In this document: piece by piece, positions 28,248 through 36,409 of the stretch
Layout: every line of letters starts with the position of its first letter
How positions within the stretch are numbered: position 1 is the stretch's first letter
Source: Lachnospiraceae bacterium
GTDB lineage: Bacteria > Bacillota > Clostridia > Lachnospirales > Lachnospiraceae
Length of the DNA: 53,139 bases
Direction of reading: 5' to 3'
Assembly (NCBI GenBank): GCA_024696945.1
Contig: JAILGF010000113.1
Location: forward strand, 1 to 53,139
Program-made: the position numbers and the translations under genes
The notes under the pieces: generated by a model
What the model saw: only the letters and a program-made list of their open reading frames with translations
Told to the model about the DNA's origin: nothing
Database searches by the model: none

Positions 28248-29582
28248 ATGGACGTAAACCCGTGGGCGGCGACGCTTATCATAGTTTTAATTATCATATT
28301 TGATTTCCTTGTTGCACTTGTAAAATCTGCATTTGAACATGTCAGCGAAAACGAACTTAAGAGCGAGAGCGAGTCAGAAAACGGCAGCGCGAACGAAAAG
28401 GCAGCCAAAGCTCTTGAGTTTATCGATAAGAACGAAAATCATTTTTACAATGCCTGTTGGCTGATACGAGGTATTGCCTGGATCGTTATCGGTATGTTGT
28501 GGTGCATGGGCCCCTTAGAACGTATTGTGGGAAGCCTTGATGCACAGGACAGCCGTATTATGCCGATAGCGGTAAGTGTTCTTTTATCTATTGCTCTCAT
28601 ATTCCTTGTTACATTGCTTACCTATGTCCTTCCGGACAGACTTGGAAACAGGAATACTGAGAAGATTTTCTATAATACCTTCGGTTTCATGAAATTCATC
28701 ACTTATCTCCTTAAACCCTTAAGCCTGCTTTTAGAGGGATGCTGTGCGCTGATCCTTCTCCCTTTCGGTATAAAGCTGAAGGACCTCGAGGAGAACGTGA
28801 CCGAGGAAGAGATCATTTCCATTGTTAATGAAGGCCAGGAGCAGGGTGTTATTGATGATGACGAGGCTGAAATGATCTCGAATATCATATCCTTTGACGA
28901 AAAGCAGACGAAGGATATAATGACGCACCGTACTAAGATCGTCGGAGTTGATTCCGGAATGAATATTGAGGATGCCATGGGATTTATGGCAGGCGAAGCC
29001 TTTTCGAGATATCCGCTCTACACGGATGATATTGATAACATAATCGGTGTTCTTCATCTGAAGGACGTTGCAAAGTGCTATGCCTCTGGAGAATACAAGC
29101 AGAAGACCCTGAAGGATATCGCCAGAAAGCCGTTCTTTGTACCGGATACCATGACTATAGACGAGCTTTTTAACCAGATGCAGGCTAAGAAGAATCATAT
29201 GGCGATCGTTATCGATGAGTACGGACAGACTGCGGGACTGGTTGCTATGGAGGATATCCTTGAGGAGATCGTCGGGGATATCGAGGATGAATTTGACAAC
29301 GAGGAGCAGCAGATAATCAAGGCGAAGGACGGTTCGTTTATCCTGCGCGGAGAGGCTCCTTTGAACGAGGTTGCAGAAGAGACCGGCATCCAGATCAAGG
29401 AGGGCGATCTGGAGAATTTTGATACCGTGAACGGACTTATCATAAGTCTGCTTGACAGGATCCCGACCGATGGGGAGCGGGAGAATGTGAGCTACGGGGA
29501 CTACACCATCAGTATTCTTGAGGTCAAAAACAAGATGATCCGCAAGTGCCGCGTGACGCTTCAATCAGAGGGAAAGCCGTGA
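28248..29582 (+). CDS. CNNM/CorC (HlyC) family membrane protein with CBS pair
   Basis: A 444-residue membrane protein with an N-terminal CNNM/DUF21-like domain (first helix in TLIIVLIIIFDFLVALVKSAF, further helices to about residue 190), then a CBS pair (IMTHRTKIVGVDSG to MEDILEEIVGDIEDE, about residues 220-345), then a CorC_HlyC domain (ILRGEAPLNEVAEETG onward). Proteins of this class are linked to magnesium or other divalent-ion efflux, with the CBS pair sensing nucleotides; the older hemolysin label is not supported here. The acidic stretch near residue 40 (ESESENGSANEK) is unusual. Ribosome site GGAAAGGA. Its stop overlaps the rlmH GTG start. Confidence 0.9.
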   Translation: MDVNPWAATLIIVLIIIFDFLVALVKSAFEHVSENELKSESESENGSANEKAAKALEFIDKNENHFYNACWLIRGIAWIVIGMLWCMGPLERIVGSLDAQDSRIMPIAVSVLLSIALIFLVTLLTYVLPDRLGNRNTEKIFYNTFGFMKFITYLLKPLSLLLEGCCALILLPFGIKLKDLEENVTEEEIISIVNEGQEQGVIDDDEAEMISNIISFDEKQTKDIMTHRTKIVGVDSGMNIEDAMGFMAGEAFSRYPLYTDDIDNIIGVLHLKDVAKCYASGEYKQKTLKDIARKPFFVPDTMTIDELFNQMQAKKNHMAIVIDEYGQTAGLVAMEDILEEIVGDIEDEFDNEEQQIIKAKDGSFILRGEAPLNEVAEETGIQIKEGDLENFDTVNGLIISLLDRIPTDGERENVSYGDYTISILEVKNKMIRKCRVTLQSEGKP

Positions 29583-30058
29583 AAATTACTATATTTTGTG
29601 TGGGAAAAATAAAAGAGAAATTCTTTGCGGATGCGATTGCGGAGTATGCCAAGCGATTATCCAGATACTGTACCTTGGAAATTGTAGAGGTTCAGGATGA
29701 AAAGACTCCCGATGGTGCCGGAGAGGCAATTGAACAGAAGATCAAGGAGAAGGAGGGCGAACGGTTGCTCTCTAAGTTTAAGGACGGATGTTTTGTGATA
29801 GCTCTGGCAATTAAGGGAAAGAAGCTGACGTCTGAGGGGATGGCGGAAAAGATTGAAGAAATCAGAAATAAAGGTATAGGTCATATTGGTTTCGTTATCG
29901 GTGGCTCGCTTGGACTTTCGGATGCCGTCCTTAAGAAGTGTGACATGCAGCTGAGCTTTTCGGATATGACATTTCCTCATCAATTAATGCGGGTAATATT
30001 GCTTGAGCAGATTTATCGTTCATACCGCATTATCAGCGGTGAACCGTATCATAAATAA
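29579..30058 (+). CDS. rlmH: 23S rRNA (pseudouridine1915-N3)-methyltransferase
   Basis: SPOUT-fold enzyme that methylates pseudouridine 1915 in helix 69 of 23S rRNA. Family blocks are KITIFCVGKIKEKFF at the start, FVIGGSLGLSDAVL with the SAM-binding knot, and TFPHQLMRVILLEQIYRSYR to the terminal EPYHK. The open frame extends to 29546, but GTG at 29579 gives the canonical N-terminus (159 residues), overlaps the previous stop as GTGA and has AGAGGGA upstream, so I chose it. The overlap couples it to the CNNM gene. Confidence 0.96.
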   Translation: MKITIFCVGKIKEKFFADAIAEYAKRLSRYCTLEIVEVQDEKTPDGAGEAIEQKIKEKEGERLLSKFKDGCFVIALAIKGKKLTSEGMAEKIEEIRNKGIGHIGFVIGGSLGLSDAVLKKCDMQLSFSDMTFPHQLMRVILLEQIYRSYRIISGEPYHK

Positions 30059-30123
30059 TCCATCAACGCAAGATAATTGATATTTACAAGATAATTTAGG
30101 AAAAGGATAACAAAATCACATCT

Positions 30124-30777
30124 ATGTATGATAGTATTAAAACAGTGATATTCGACATGGACGGAGTCCTTTTTGATTCCGAGAATGTAGATAAAAAGGC
30201 CTGGATTGAACTGGCTGACAGGTACGGGATAGAAGATATTATGTCAGCATTTGCGGAATGCATAGGTACGCCGGATAAGAATATTATTAGTGTGCTTGAC
30301 AGGTATATTAAGATCCCGGGGCTTACCGGAGAGGAATTCCGGAAGCAGACTCTTGAGATCTTTGACAGATACGTTGAAGAACAGGGGATGCCGCTAAAGT
30401 TTTATGCAGCCGAATGTCTTGCGGACTTAAAAAACAAGGGCTATAAGCTGGGATTAGCCTCATCTACACCTGTAGAAAGGGTTAGGCCGCAGCTGACCGA
30501 TACAGGTCTTATCGGCTTTTTCGATGATATCATAGGCGGAGGGATGTTCAAGAAGGGCAAGCCCGATCCGGAGATTTTTCTTATGAGCTGTGAACGGCTC
30601 GGAGGAAAACCGGAAGAAACTATTGTGATCGAGGATTCATTTAACGGGATAAGAGCAGCACATGCCGCAGGAATGAAGCCTATCATGGTGCCGGATATCA
30701 TTCAGCCCGATGATGAGATGAGAGAGAAAGCATGGAAGATTTTATCCGACCTGAATCAGGTTTCGGAATTATTATAA
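30124..30777 (+). CDS. HAD-superfamily hydrolase, beta-phosphoglucomutase-like
   Basis: A 217-residue soluble phosphatase or phosphomutase of HAD subfamily IA. Motif I is FDMDGVLFDSENV (nucleophile Asp near residue 11 and acid Asp at +2), motif II is LASSTPVERV, the motif III lysine lies in KKGKPDPEIF, and motif IV is VIEDSFNGIRAAHAAGM. The helical cap between motifs I and II is of the beta-phosphoglucomutase size. The next gene is a GH5 glycosidase 12 bp later, so a role in sugar-phosphate handling is likely (inference). Confidence 0.92.
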   Translation: MYDSIKTVIFDMDGVLFDSENVDKKAWIELADRYGIEDIMSAFAECIGTPDKNIISVLDRYIKIPGLTGEEFRKQTLEIFDRYVEEQGMPLKFYAAECLADLKNKGYKLGLASSTPVERVRPQLTDTGLIGFFDDIIGGGMFKKGKPDPEIFLMSCERLGGKPEETIVIEDSFNGIRAAHAAGMKPIMVPDIIQPDDEMREKAWKILSDLNQVSELL

Positions 30778-30789
30778 CAGGAGGAGTAT

Positions 30790-31821
30790 ATGAGAGATTG
30801 GGAAGGTTACAAACGTGGAGTGAATCTGGGCGGCTGGCTGTCACAGTGTAAGCACACTTATGAGCATTACGACAGTTTTATTACCGAGTCCGACATTAAA
30901 ACCATCAAAGACTGGGGACTTGACCATGTGAGGGTTCCCGTGGATTATAATTTAATAGTGGATGATGCAGGTAACTTTATAGAAAGAGGCTTTGGATATC
31001 TTGACAAAGCGATCGAATGGTGTGGCAAATATGGTCTCAACATGATCCTTGATATCCATAAAACCTATGGATTTTCATTCGATAAGGGTGAAAATGAGAA
31101 CGGATTCTTTGAGAATGTTTCCTATCAGGACCGTTTCGTAAAGATGTGGGACAAGCTGGCTGAAAAGTACGGCAACATAGGCGAAAGAGTGGCGTTTGAG
31201 CTTCTCAACGAGGTTACCGACAGAAACTATATCACTACATGGAATGCGATTATTAAGCGTACTATCGAAAGTATCAGGAAGGTCGCTCCGAAGGTCAAGA
31301 TCCTTGTCGGAAGCTACTGGAACAACCATGTTTTTGCAGTGAAGGATCTTGATCCTCCTTACGATGAGAATGTTATTTACAACTTCCATTGCTATGAGCC
31401 TTTGATCTTCACTCATCAGGGTGCGGGCTGGATTGATGTAATGCCTCGCGATCTTCGTCTTCCTTACAAGATGACTTATAAGCAGTACAAGGAGAAATGT
31501 GCTCCGCTAAGTGAGTATTGGGCTCGTGATTTCTTTGTTCCGAGTTCGGAAGATGATATGATCGACAGCAACTATTTTGAGAAGCAGTTCGAGAGCGCCA
31601 TTGAGGCTGCTGAGAAGAACAATGCGCCTTTGTATTGCGGCGAGTACGGAGTTATTGAGCTGGCATCGAATGAGGATACCATTGCGTGGTACAAGGATAT
31701 CAATGCGGTATTCAAGAAATATAATATCGGACGTTCAGCATGGTCATATAAGAAAATGGATTTCGGTCTTTCTGACAGCAGGCTTGACGATGTTAGAGAT
31801 GAACTTCTGAAATATTTATAA
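30790..31821 (+). CDS. Glycoside hydrolase family 5, cytoplasmic (beta-glucosidase/exo-glucanase type)
   Basis: A 343-residue TIM-barrel glycosidase. The N-terminus YKRGVNLGGWLSQC and WGLDHVRVPVDYNL are typical of the exo-1,3-glucanase-like GH5 branch. The acid/base Glu is E141 in FELLNEVTD, and the nucleophile is E285 in YCGEYGVIEL. There is no signal peptide, so the enzyme should act in the cytoplasm on imported beta-gluco-oligosaccharides. Ribosome site AGGAGGAG. It lies 12 bp after a HAD sugar-phosphatase-like gene and 17 bp before a VTT membrane protein. The exact linkage cleaved is not clear from sequence. Confidence 0.92.
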   Translation: MRDWEGYKRGVNLGGWLSQCKHTYEHYDSFITESDIKTIKDWGLDHVRVPVDYNLIVDDAGNFIERGFGYLDKAIEWCGKYGLNMILDIHKTYGFSFDKGENENGFFENVSYQDRFVKMWDKLAEKYGNIGERVAFELLNEVTDRNYITTWNAIIKRTIESIRKVAPKVKILVGSYWNNHVFAVKDLDPPYDENVIYNFHCYEPLIFTHQGAGWIDVMPRDLRLPYKMTYKQYKEKCAPLSEYWARDFFVPSSEDDMIDSNYFEKQFESAIEAAEKNNAPLYCGEYGVIELASNEDTIAWYKDINAVFKKYNIGRSAWSYKKMDFGLSDSRLDDVRDELLKYL

Positions 31822-31838
31822 TCATAAAGTAAATTAAA

Positions 31839-32594
31839 ATGGAAACTCAAAACGATCTGACAGAGGAAGAATCATTAAAAAAACGAAAACAAAAAAAGAA
31901 AATAGCCGGAGTGCTTATCATTCTGGCTATTCTTTTAATTGGTGCTTTATGCTATTTCGTCGGTATTCCTCTGATAAAAATGGCCGGTGAGCCGCAAAAA
32001 TTCCGTGAATGGGTTAATTCTAAGGGAATATGGGGACCGGTTCTGTACTGTGTGCTGGTAATATTCCAGATCCTTGTGGCTTTTATTCCCGGTGAACCGC
32101 TGGAAATAGTGGCGGGATACGTATTCGGAACCTTAAACGGAACTCTGTTGTGTCTGCTTGCAGCATCTCTCGGAAGCATAACAGTGCTCTTTCTGGTCAG
32201 GAAATTTGGCAGGGCAGTACTTGAAATATACTTTGATGAGGAAAAGATAGAAAGCCTGAAATTTTTAAAGACTTCCGAAAGAAAGATAATCATCTTTCTG
32301 ATACTTTTCCTGGTTCCCGGTACTCCGAAAGATCTTCTGTGTTACTACGGAGGACTTACAGACATATCGCTTCCGCTTCTGATATTTATCTGTACAGTAT
32401 GTCGTTTCCCATCCATTATCACTTCGACTGTAGGCGGTGATGCTTTAGGAACCGGGCAATACACCTTTGCGATCATAGTTTTTGCAGCAACGGCAGTTGT
32501 CAGTGCCATAGGTATCCTGATATATAAAAAGGTGACAAAAAAGGGGACGGCTTCTCCAAATTCTACGGATTCAGAAAACAAGTCTAAAAGGTAA
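31839..32594 (+). CDS. VTT-domain (TVP38/TMEM64, DedA-related) membrane protein
   Basis: A 251-residue polytopic membrane protein. A Lys-rich cytoplasmic start is followed by IAGVLIILAILLIGALCYFVG, then the VTT core with FIPGEPLEIVAGYVFGTLNG and the re-entrant-loop block FLVPGTPKDLLCYYGGLTD. Such proteins are thought to act in lipid scrambling or membrane homeostasis. The C-terminal tail (KVTKKGTASPNSTDSENKSKR region) is encoded by a GTGACA...GGGGACGG repeat-like sequence at 32531-32557. No ribosome site is obvious before the ATG, so the start is uncertain. Confidence 0.88.
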   Translation: METQNDLTEEESLKKRKQKKKIAGVLIILAILLIGALCYFVGIPLIKMAGEPQKFREWVNSKGIWGPVLYCVLVIFQILVAFIPGEPLEIVAGYVFGTLNGTLLCLLAASLGSITVLFLVRKFGRAVLEIYFDEEKIESLKFLKTSERKIIIFLILFLVPGTPKDLLCYYGGLTDISLPLLIFICTVCRFPSIITSTVGGDALGTGQYTFAIIVFAATAVVSAIGILIYKKVTKKGTASPNSTDSENKSKR

Positions 32595-32599
32595 ATCTT

Positions 32600-33625
32600 T
32601 CATACCAATGAATATCTGACGGAAATAGAGTTGCCCGATACGTTTACTTCGCCTACTGCTCCGGAAATAAATGGCATTTGAGGCGGAAGGTGACCGAGGT
32701 CTATATCAAGGATAATAGGAACGTTGAACTTCTTTAGGGCACGTATTGTTGCATCGCGGCAGTCAAGTCCCATAATATTTTCATTATAATGCATAGGGCG
32801 TCCGATAAGGAAGCCCTTTACTTTTTCAAACCAGCCTGCATTTTCAAGCTGCCACAGACTCCTTGCGGTTGAAAGGGAATTAAGGTCACACGACTCCAGG
32901 AACCAGATGATCCCATCGTCGGCATATCGCTCATTAAATTCCTTTACCTTATCGTATTTAGTACCGCACAGAACGGTCAGTATATCTAGGCATCCTCCAA
33001 GCATCCTGCCGGAGAAACTGATATTTTGTCCGCCTATCGATTCTAACTTAAACGGTTCCGTAGCATTGACCGGAGCCAACGGTATTTCTTCACTTGCTTT
33101 ACCTTCTATTTCCCAAAGATCATAGTTTTTAAATTCATTTTTCTTTCCACACAGGAAATCAAAGGCATCCATCAGATACGGATGAACCGGCCTCATGCCG
33201 AAAGAGGAAGCGCAGGGACCGTAAACTGCGGCAGTATCGCAGAGTGTCGGAAGAGTAAAGGTAAGGTTTGTATTGTCCGAATATCCCAAAAACCACTTCG
33301 GTTTAGCGGAAGCAATACCGGTAAAATCAACAAAGTCCAGATCCTCGCACATGGTTTCGCCACCGCCTGCGGAAATGATTATATCACTTTTATCTTTAGT
33401 GAAGAAATCATTGATCTCAGCACCGCATTTTTCGGGAGAGGTGCTTTTTCCAAAGCCATCTTCAAGGGAAACACATGGTCCTACAGTTGTAGAATAACCT
33501 TGCTCTTCAAAAAAATCCAGTGCCGATCTGAATCGCGATTTATAAGGTTCTAAAGAAGCACATCCGAATGACGGTGCGATAAAACCTATTCTTCCGTTAG
33601 ACTGTAAAAATTCAGGATATCTCAA
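32600..33625 (-). CDS. S66-family LD-carboxypeptidase-like protein (MccF type)
   Basis: A 341-residue serine peptidase of the LdcA/MccF family, which cleaves the L-D bond in muropeptides or inactivates microcin C-like conjugates. Family marks are RIGFIAPSFGC at the start, the glycine-rich IISAGGGETMCEDLDF, the nucleophile Ser in LGYSDNTN near residue 117, the catalytic Glu in WFLESCDLNS, and the catalytic His in DLGHLPPQMPF. It starts at TTG 33623-33625, not ATG, supported by AAAGGAGAGG just upstream. It has no signal peptide, consistent with cytoplasmic recycling. It converges with the VTT gene, leaving only 5 bp. Confidence 0.91.
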   Translation of the reverse strand: MRYPEFLQSNGRIGFIAPSFGCASLEPYKSRFRSALDFFEEQGYSTTVGPCVSLEDGFGKSTSPEKCGAEINDFFTKDKSDIIISAGGGETMCEDLDFVDFTGIASAKPKWFLGYSDNTNLTFTLPTLCDTAAVYGPCASSFGMRPVHPYLMDAFDFLCGKKNEFKNYDLWEIEGKASEEIPLAPVNATEPFKLESIGGQNISFSGRMLGGCLDILTVLCGTKYDKVKEFNERYADDGIIWFLESCDLNSLSTARSLWQLENAGWFEKVKGFLIGRPMHYNENIMGLDCRDATIRALKKFNVPIILDIDLGHLPPQMPFISGAVGEVNVSGNSISVRYSLV

Positions 33626-33708
33626 TTGTATGCCTCTCCTTTGCAGATTTCATTATAATCATAATAATTATGAATTCCCACAATGTCAAGATTTACATTT
33701 TCTAATGA

Positions 33709-33737
33709 TTGACGTAATTTTTAAAATTTGATATAAT
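33709..33737 (+). promoter_or_regulatory. Strong sigma-A promoter with flanking inverted repeat
   Basis: TTGACG and perfect TATAAT separated by 17 bp. AATGATAC at 33736-33743, overlapping the start region, is inversely repeated as GTATCATT at 33784-33791. Between them is a transcribed hairpin, AAAAGTC (33750-33756) with GACTTTT. The arrangement could serve repression, but no regulator is identified. Confidence 0.75.
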
Positions 33738-33827
33738 GATACTTAGGACAAAAGTCAAAAGGCCTTGAGACTTTTGAGCAATCCGTATCATTGATACTAA
33801 GATAAAACACAGAAAGGAGGACCCGAT

Positions 33828-34934
33828 ATGGCTGGAAAAGACGTTTTGAAAGAAGCCCGTAAAGAAATGAACAAAGAAGCCAACAAGGAAGTTAAGACCA
33901 TTAACACCAAAGCAAAAAAGAAATCCTTCGGTCCTGCTTTCGTCATTATTATTCTGATCCTGATCGTTGCAGGCTTCCTGGTATATAATTATCTTTCGGG
34001 AAAGGTTTACAAGAGTGCTGCGGGAACCATAGGTAATACCGCCGGAAACCTTTATAACAGCGGACTTTTCTGCGAGAACGGCGGGAAAATATACTTCAGC
34101 AACCCAAACGATGATTATACCCTTTATTCAATGGATATGTCCCTTGGTAACGTCAAAAAACTCTACGATGATTACGCAAGGTATATAAATGCTGATGAAA
34201 ATTATGTTTTCTATGTCAGAGAAAACAATAAGAAGCAGAATCCCGACAAGAACCCCTTCGCTCTGTACATGAACGGAGTTTTCAGGATAAGGAAGAACGG
34301 ATCGAATCTAAAGATGCTTTCCAAGAAATCCAGCGGCTGCCTTCTTCTTTATGATAATAAGCTTTTTTATCAGGTTTCGGAAGAAAACAATAAACTGACG
34401 CTGCACAGGGTAGGAATAGATGAGTCCGATGAGAAAACGGTTTTGACCGATGATTCAAAGGCCGTATCCGTATTTGATGACCGTATTTACTATGCGGGAA
34501 CCTTAAGCGACCAGAACATCCATTATATCAACATGGAGGGGAAAAATTCCGTTGCTGTAGAGACCAAGGCATATATGCCTATAGCCACAAAGGAAGGTAT
34601 ATACTTTATTTCATGTGATAACGGATACAATCTCTATCTTACCGATTTTGAGGATAAGGAAAGAAAATGTATTGTAGATAAGCTTGTTTCATGGTATAAT
34701 TTAACTTCGGACGGCAGATACATCTTCTATAACAGCGATATGGGAGATGACAGCGGAATGTTTATGCTGGACAGGAACACAAATGAGACGGTGAAGATCC
34801 TCGAAGGCAATTACAAGTGGCTCAACATCGCCGGAAATTATTGCTTCTTCTTCGATTTCTTTAACGAGAGAGCATATGCCTACGATTATACCGCACGTAA
34901 ACTGAGTGCATTTGATCCACCTGTGGATAAATAA
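33828..34934 (+). CDS. Membrane-anchored DUF5050-like beta-propeller protein
   Basis: A 368-residue protein with a Lys-rich cytoplasmic head (about 35 residues), one helix FVIIILILIVAGFLVYNYL, and an extracellular domain built from repeated strands of the type KIYFSNPNDDYTLYSMD, RIYYAGTLSDQNIHYIN and GIYFISCDNGYNLYLTD. That repeat pattern matches the DUF5050 propeller-like family common on the surface of clostridia. Ribosome site AAAGGAGG lies 8 bp before the ATG, and a strong promoter lies upstream. An SH3b protein follows after 70 bp, so the two probably form an envelope unit. Ligand unknown. Confidence 0.85.
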   Translation: MAGKDVLKEARKEMNKEANKEVKTINTKAKKKSFGPAFVIIILILIVAGFLVYNYLSGKVYKSAAGTIGNTAGNLYNSGLFCENGGKIYFSNPNDDYTLYSMDMSLGNVKKLYDDYARYINADENYVFYVRENNKKQNPDKNPFALYMNGVFRIRKNGSNLKMLSKKSSGCLLLYDNKLFYQVSEENNKLTLHRVGIDESDEKTVLTDDSKAVSVFDDRIYYAGTLSDQNIHYINMEGKNSVAVETKAYMPIATKEGIYFISCDNGYNLYLTDFEDKERKCIVDKLVSWYNLTSDGRYIFYNSDMGDDSGMFMLDRNTNETVKILEGNYKWLNIAGNYCFFFDFFNERAYAYDYTARKLSAFDPPVDK

Positions 34935-35004
34935 AAATCGGATCGGTGACAAAGGCAGGCGTGTTACCGATGTTTATTATGCCTGCTGTAAAGGACGACA
35001 GGAA

Positions 35005-35733
35005 ATGAAAAAAAACTACGGCCTGATAACGGGCTTTATATTGATAATAATAGCAATCGGATGGATCTGCTTCCTGGTGCTTAACGAACCGGAGGATACA
35101 GTATCCGAAGAGATAAAAGAAGCATTAAATGCTCAACTGAATGAGACTAAAGAAAAAGTAGAGAACTCGGTTACAAAGATTGCAGAACAGGTTACGCCTG
35201 AGCCCACTCAGGTGCCCACCGATGAGCCTACACCTACACCGGAGGATGCCACACCTGTTCCTACACTTCCCGAAGCACCTGAATACACAAAATTTGACTA
35301 TATCATAGCCAATATTAATGACAAGATGAACGTCCGCGAAGGTGCGGGGCAGAATAAGAAGGTAGTAGGGACACTTCCCGCAGACGGATACGGAAAGGTT
35401 ATAGAGCGTGGATCTGACTGGTTTAAGATCAAGTCCGGAGATGTTACCGGCTATGTTTCGACACAGTACATCCTTATGGATAATGATGCAATAAAGAAGA
35501 TCCGTGAGCTGGGTGCCTTAAAGATCAAGGTTACGGGCAACGACGTAAATGTCCGCAGAGAGCCCAATACAACCTGTGAAATAAGGCTTCAGGCAAAGGC
35601 CGGAACCCTGTACGATTATTATCCCGAGTATTCAACCCAGCTGTTCTATGCGGTAATGATAGATAACGAGATAAGCTATATCTCGACAACATATGCTGAA
35701 GTCTCGATATCGCTCAAAACTGCATATAAATAA
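35005..35733 (+). CDS. Membrane-anchored protein with two bacterial SH3 domains
   Basis: A 242-residue surface protein. The open frame starts at 34906, but the ATG at 35005 has AGGA upstream and begins MKKNYGLITGFILIIIAIGW, a clean signal anchor, so I chose it. A helical stretch (residues 30-65) and a Pro/Thr-rich linker with TPTP repeats lead to two SH3b domains: DKMNVREGAGQNKKVVG to GYVSTQYILM (about 100-155), and NDVNVRREPNTTCEIR to YISTTYAEV (about 165-235). SH3b domains bind cell-wall peptides. The protein likely works with the upstream propeller protein at the wall. Confidence 0.86.
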   Translation: MKKNYGLITGFILIIIAIGWICFLVLNEPEDTVSEEIKEALNAQLNETKEKVENSVTKIAEQVTPEPTQVPTDEPTPTPEDATPVPTLPEAPEYTKFDYIIANINDKMNVREGAGQNKKVVGTLPADGYGKVIERGSDWFKIKSGDVTGYVSTQYILMDNDAIKKIRELGALKIKVTGNDVNVRREPNTTCEIRLQAKAGTLYDYYPEYSTQLFYAVMIDNEISYISTTYAEVSISLKTAYK

Positions 35734-35746
35734 TAAAAATACCGCT

Positions 35747-36214
35747 TTACACTAGAAGACATATTGCCTGTGATGCAATTCCGAGTCCTTCACCCGTGAA
35801 GCCGAGCCCTTCCTCGGTTGTGGCCTTGACATTCACCTGCGAAGAACTGATTCCGAGTGCGTTGGCAATGTTATCCCTCATAGTGGGGATGTAAGGCGCA
35901 AGCTTAGGTCTTTGGGCTATGATAGTGGAATCTATATTCCCTATTTCATAGCCTTCTTTTTTTATGAGTTCGGCAACCTTCTTTAACAGAAGAACGCTCG
36001 AAATACCCTTATATGCATCATCGCTGTCTGGGAAATGCTTTCCTATATCACCGAGTGCGGCGGCACCCAATATGGCATCCATTATGGCATGTATCAGGAC
36101 ATCCGCATCCGAATGCCCGAGAAGGCCCTTCTCGTATGGAATCTCAACTCCTCCAAGTATCAGCTTTCTGTTTTCTGTAAGTTTATGTACGTCATAACCT
36201 GTTCCAACCCGCAT
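35747..36214 (-). CDS. ispF: 2-C-methyl-D-erythritol 2,4-cyclodiphosphate synthase
   Basis: Fifth step of the MEP isoprenoid pathway, forming the cyclic diphosphate with release of CMP. The metal-binding pattern GTGYDVHKL (Asp and His near residues 8-10) is at the N-terminus, the second metal His is in [14 protein letters not shown], and [16 protein letters not shown] and the C-terminal [14 protein letters not shown] are diagnostic. At 155 residues it is full length. Ribosome site AAGGAGAC precedes the ATG. It is monocistronic in this window, with its own promoter at 36270-36298. Confidence 0.97.
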   Translation of the reverse strand: MRVGTGYDVHKLTENRKLILGGVEIPYEKGLLGHSDADVLIHAIMDAILGAAALGDIGKHFPDSDDAYKGISSVLLLKKVAELIKKEGYEIGNIDSTIIAQRPKLAPYIPTMRDNIANALGISSSQVNVKATTEEGLGFTGEGLGIASQAICLLV

Positions 36215-36269
36215 GTTTTAAGTCTCCTTACCGAGGAATCTGTCAATCTTCCTCACCTTTCTTAGCTTC

Positions 36270-36298
36270 AGTGTATAGTAAGATGAAGTTTTTGTCAA
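36270..36298 (-). promoter_or_regulatory. Sigma-A promoter of ispF
   Basis: On the minus strand, a perfect TTGACA and TACACT are separated by 17 bp, about 55 bp upstream of the ispF ATG. Its -35 lies only 18 bp from the -35 of the promoter for the divergent transporter gene. Confidence 0.65.
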
Positions 36299-36316
36299 TA
36301 AAAGTTAAAATTATAC

Positions 36317-36345
36317 TTGACTGTTGGCGATAAGATGATTATACT
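36317..36345 (+). promoter_or_regulatory. Sigma-A promoter of the ArsB/SLC13-type transporter
   Basis: TTGACT and TATACT separated by exactly 17 bp, 64 bp before the GTG start at 36410. It is back-to-back with the ispF promoter, so supercoiling or a shared regulator could link the two. Confidence 0.7.
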
Positions 36346-36409
36346 ATCAAATTTGGGTGCGTTAATCGGATGACAGTACCCCAAGATCAATGTTTGGCAG
36401 GAGCGCAAA

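Noticed and set aside
28731..29564. Long open frame antisense to the CNNM/CorC gene (277 codons)
   Set aside because: It mirrors the codon pattern of a well-supported gene, has no start signal and no family resemblance.
36335..36373. Thirteen-codon ORF (MIILSNLGALIG) upstream of the transporter, as a leader peptide
   Set aside because: It begins inside the -10 hexamer of the inferred promoter, so it would not be transcribed, and it has no ribosome site.
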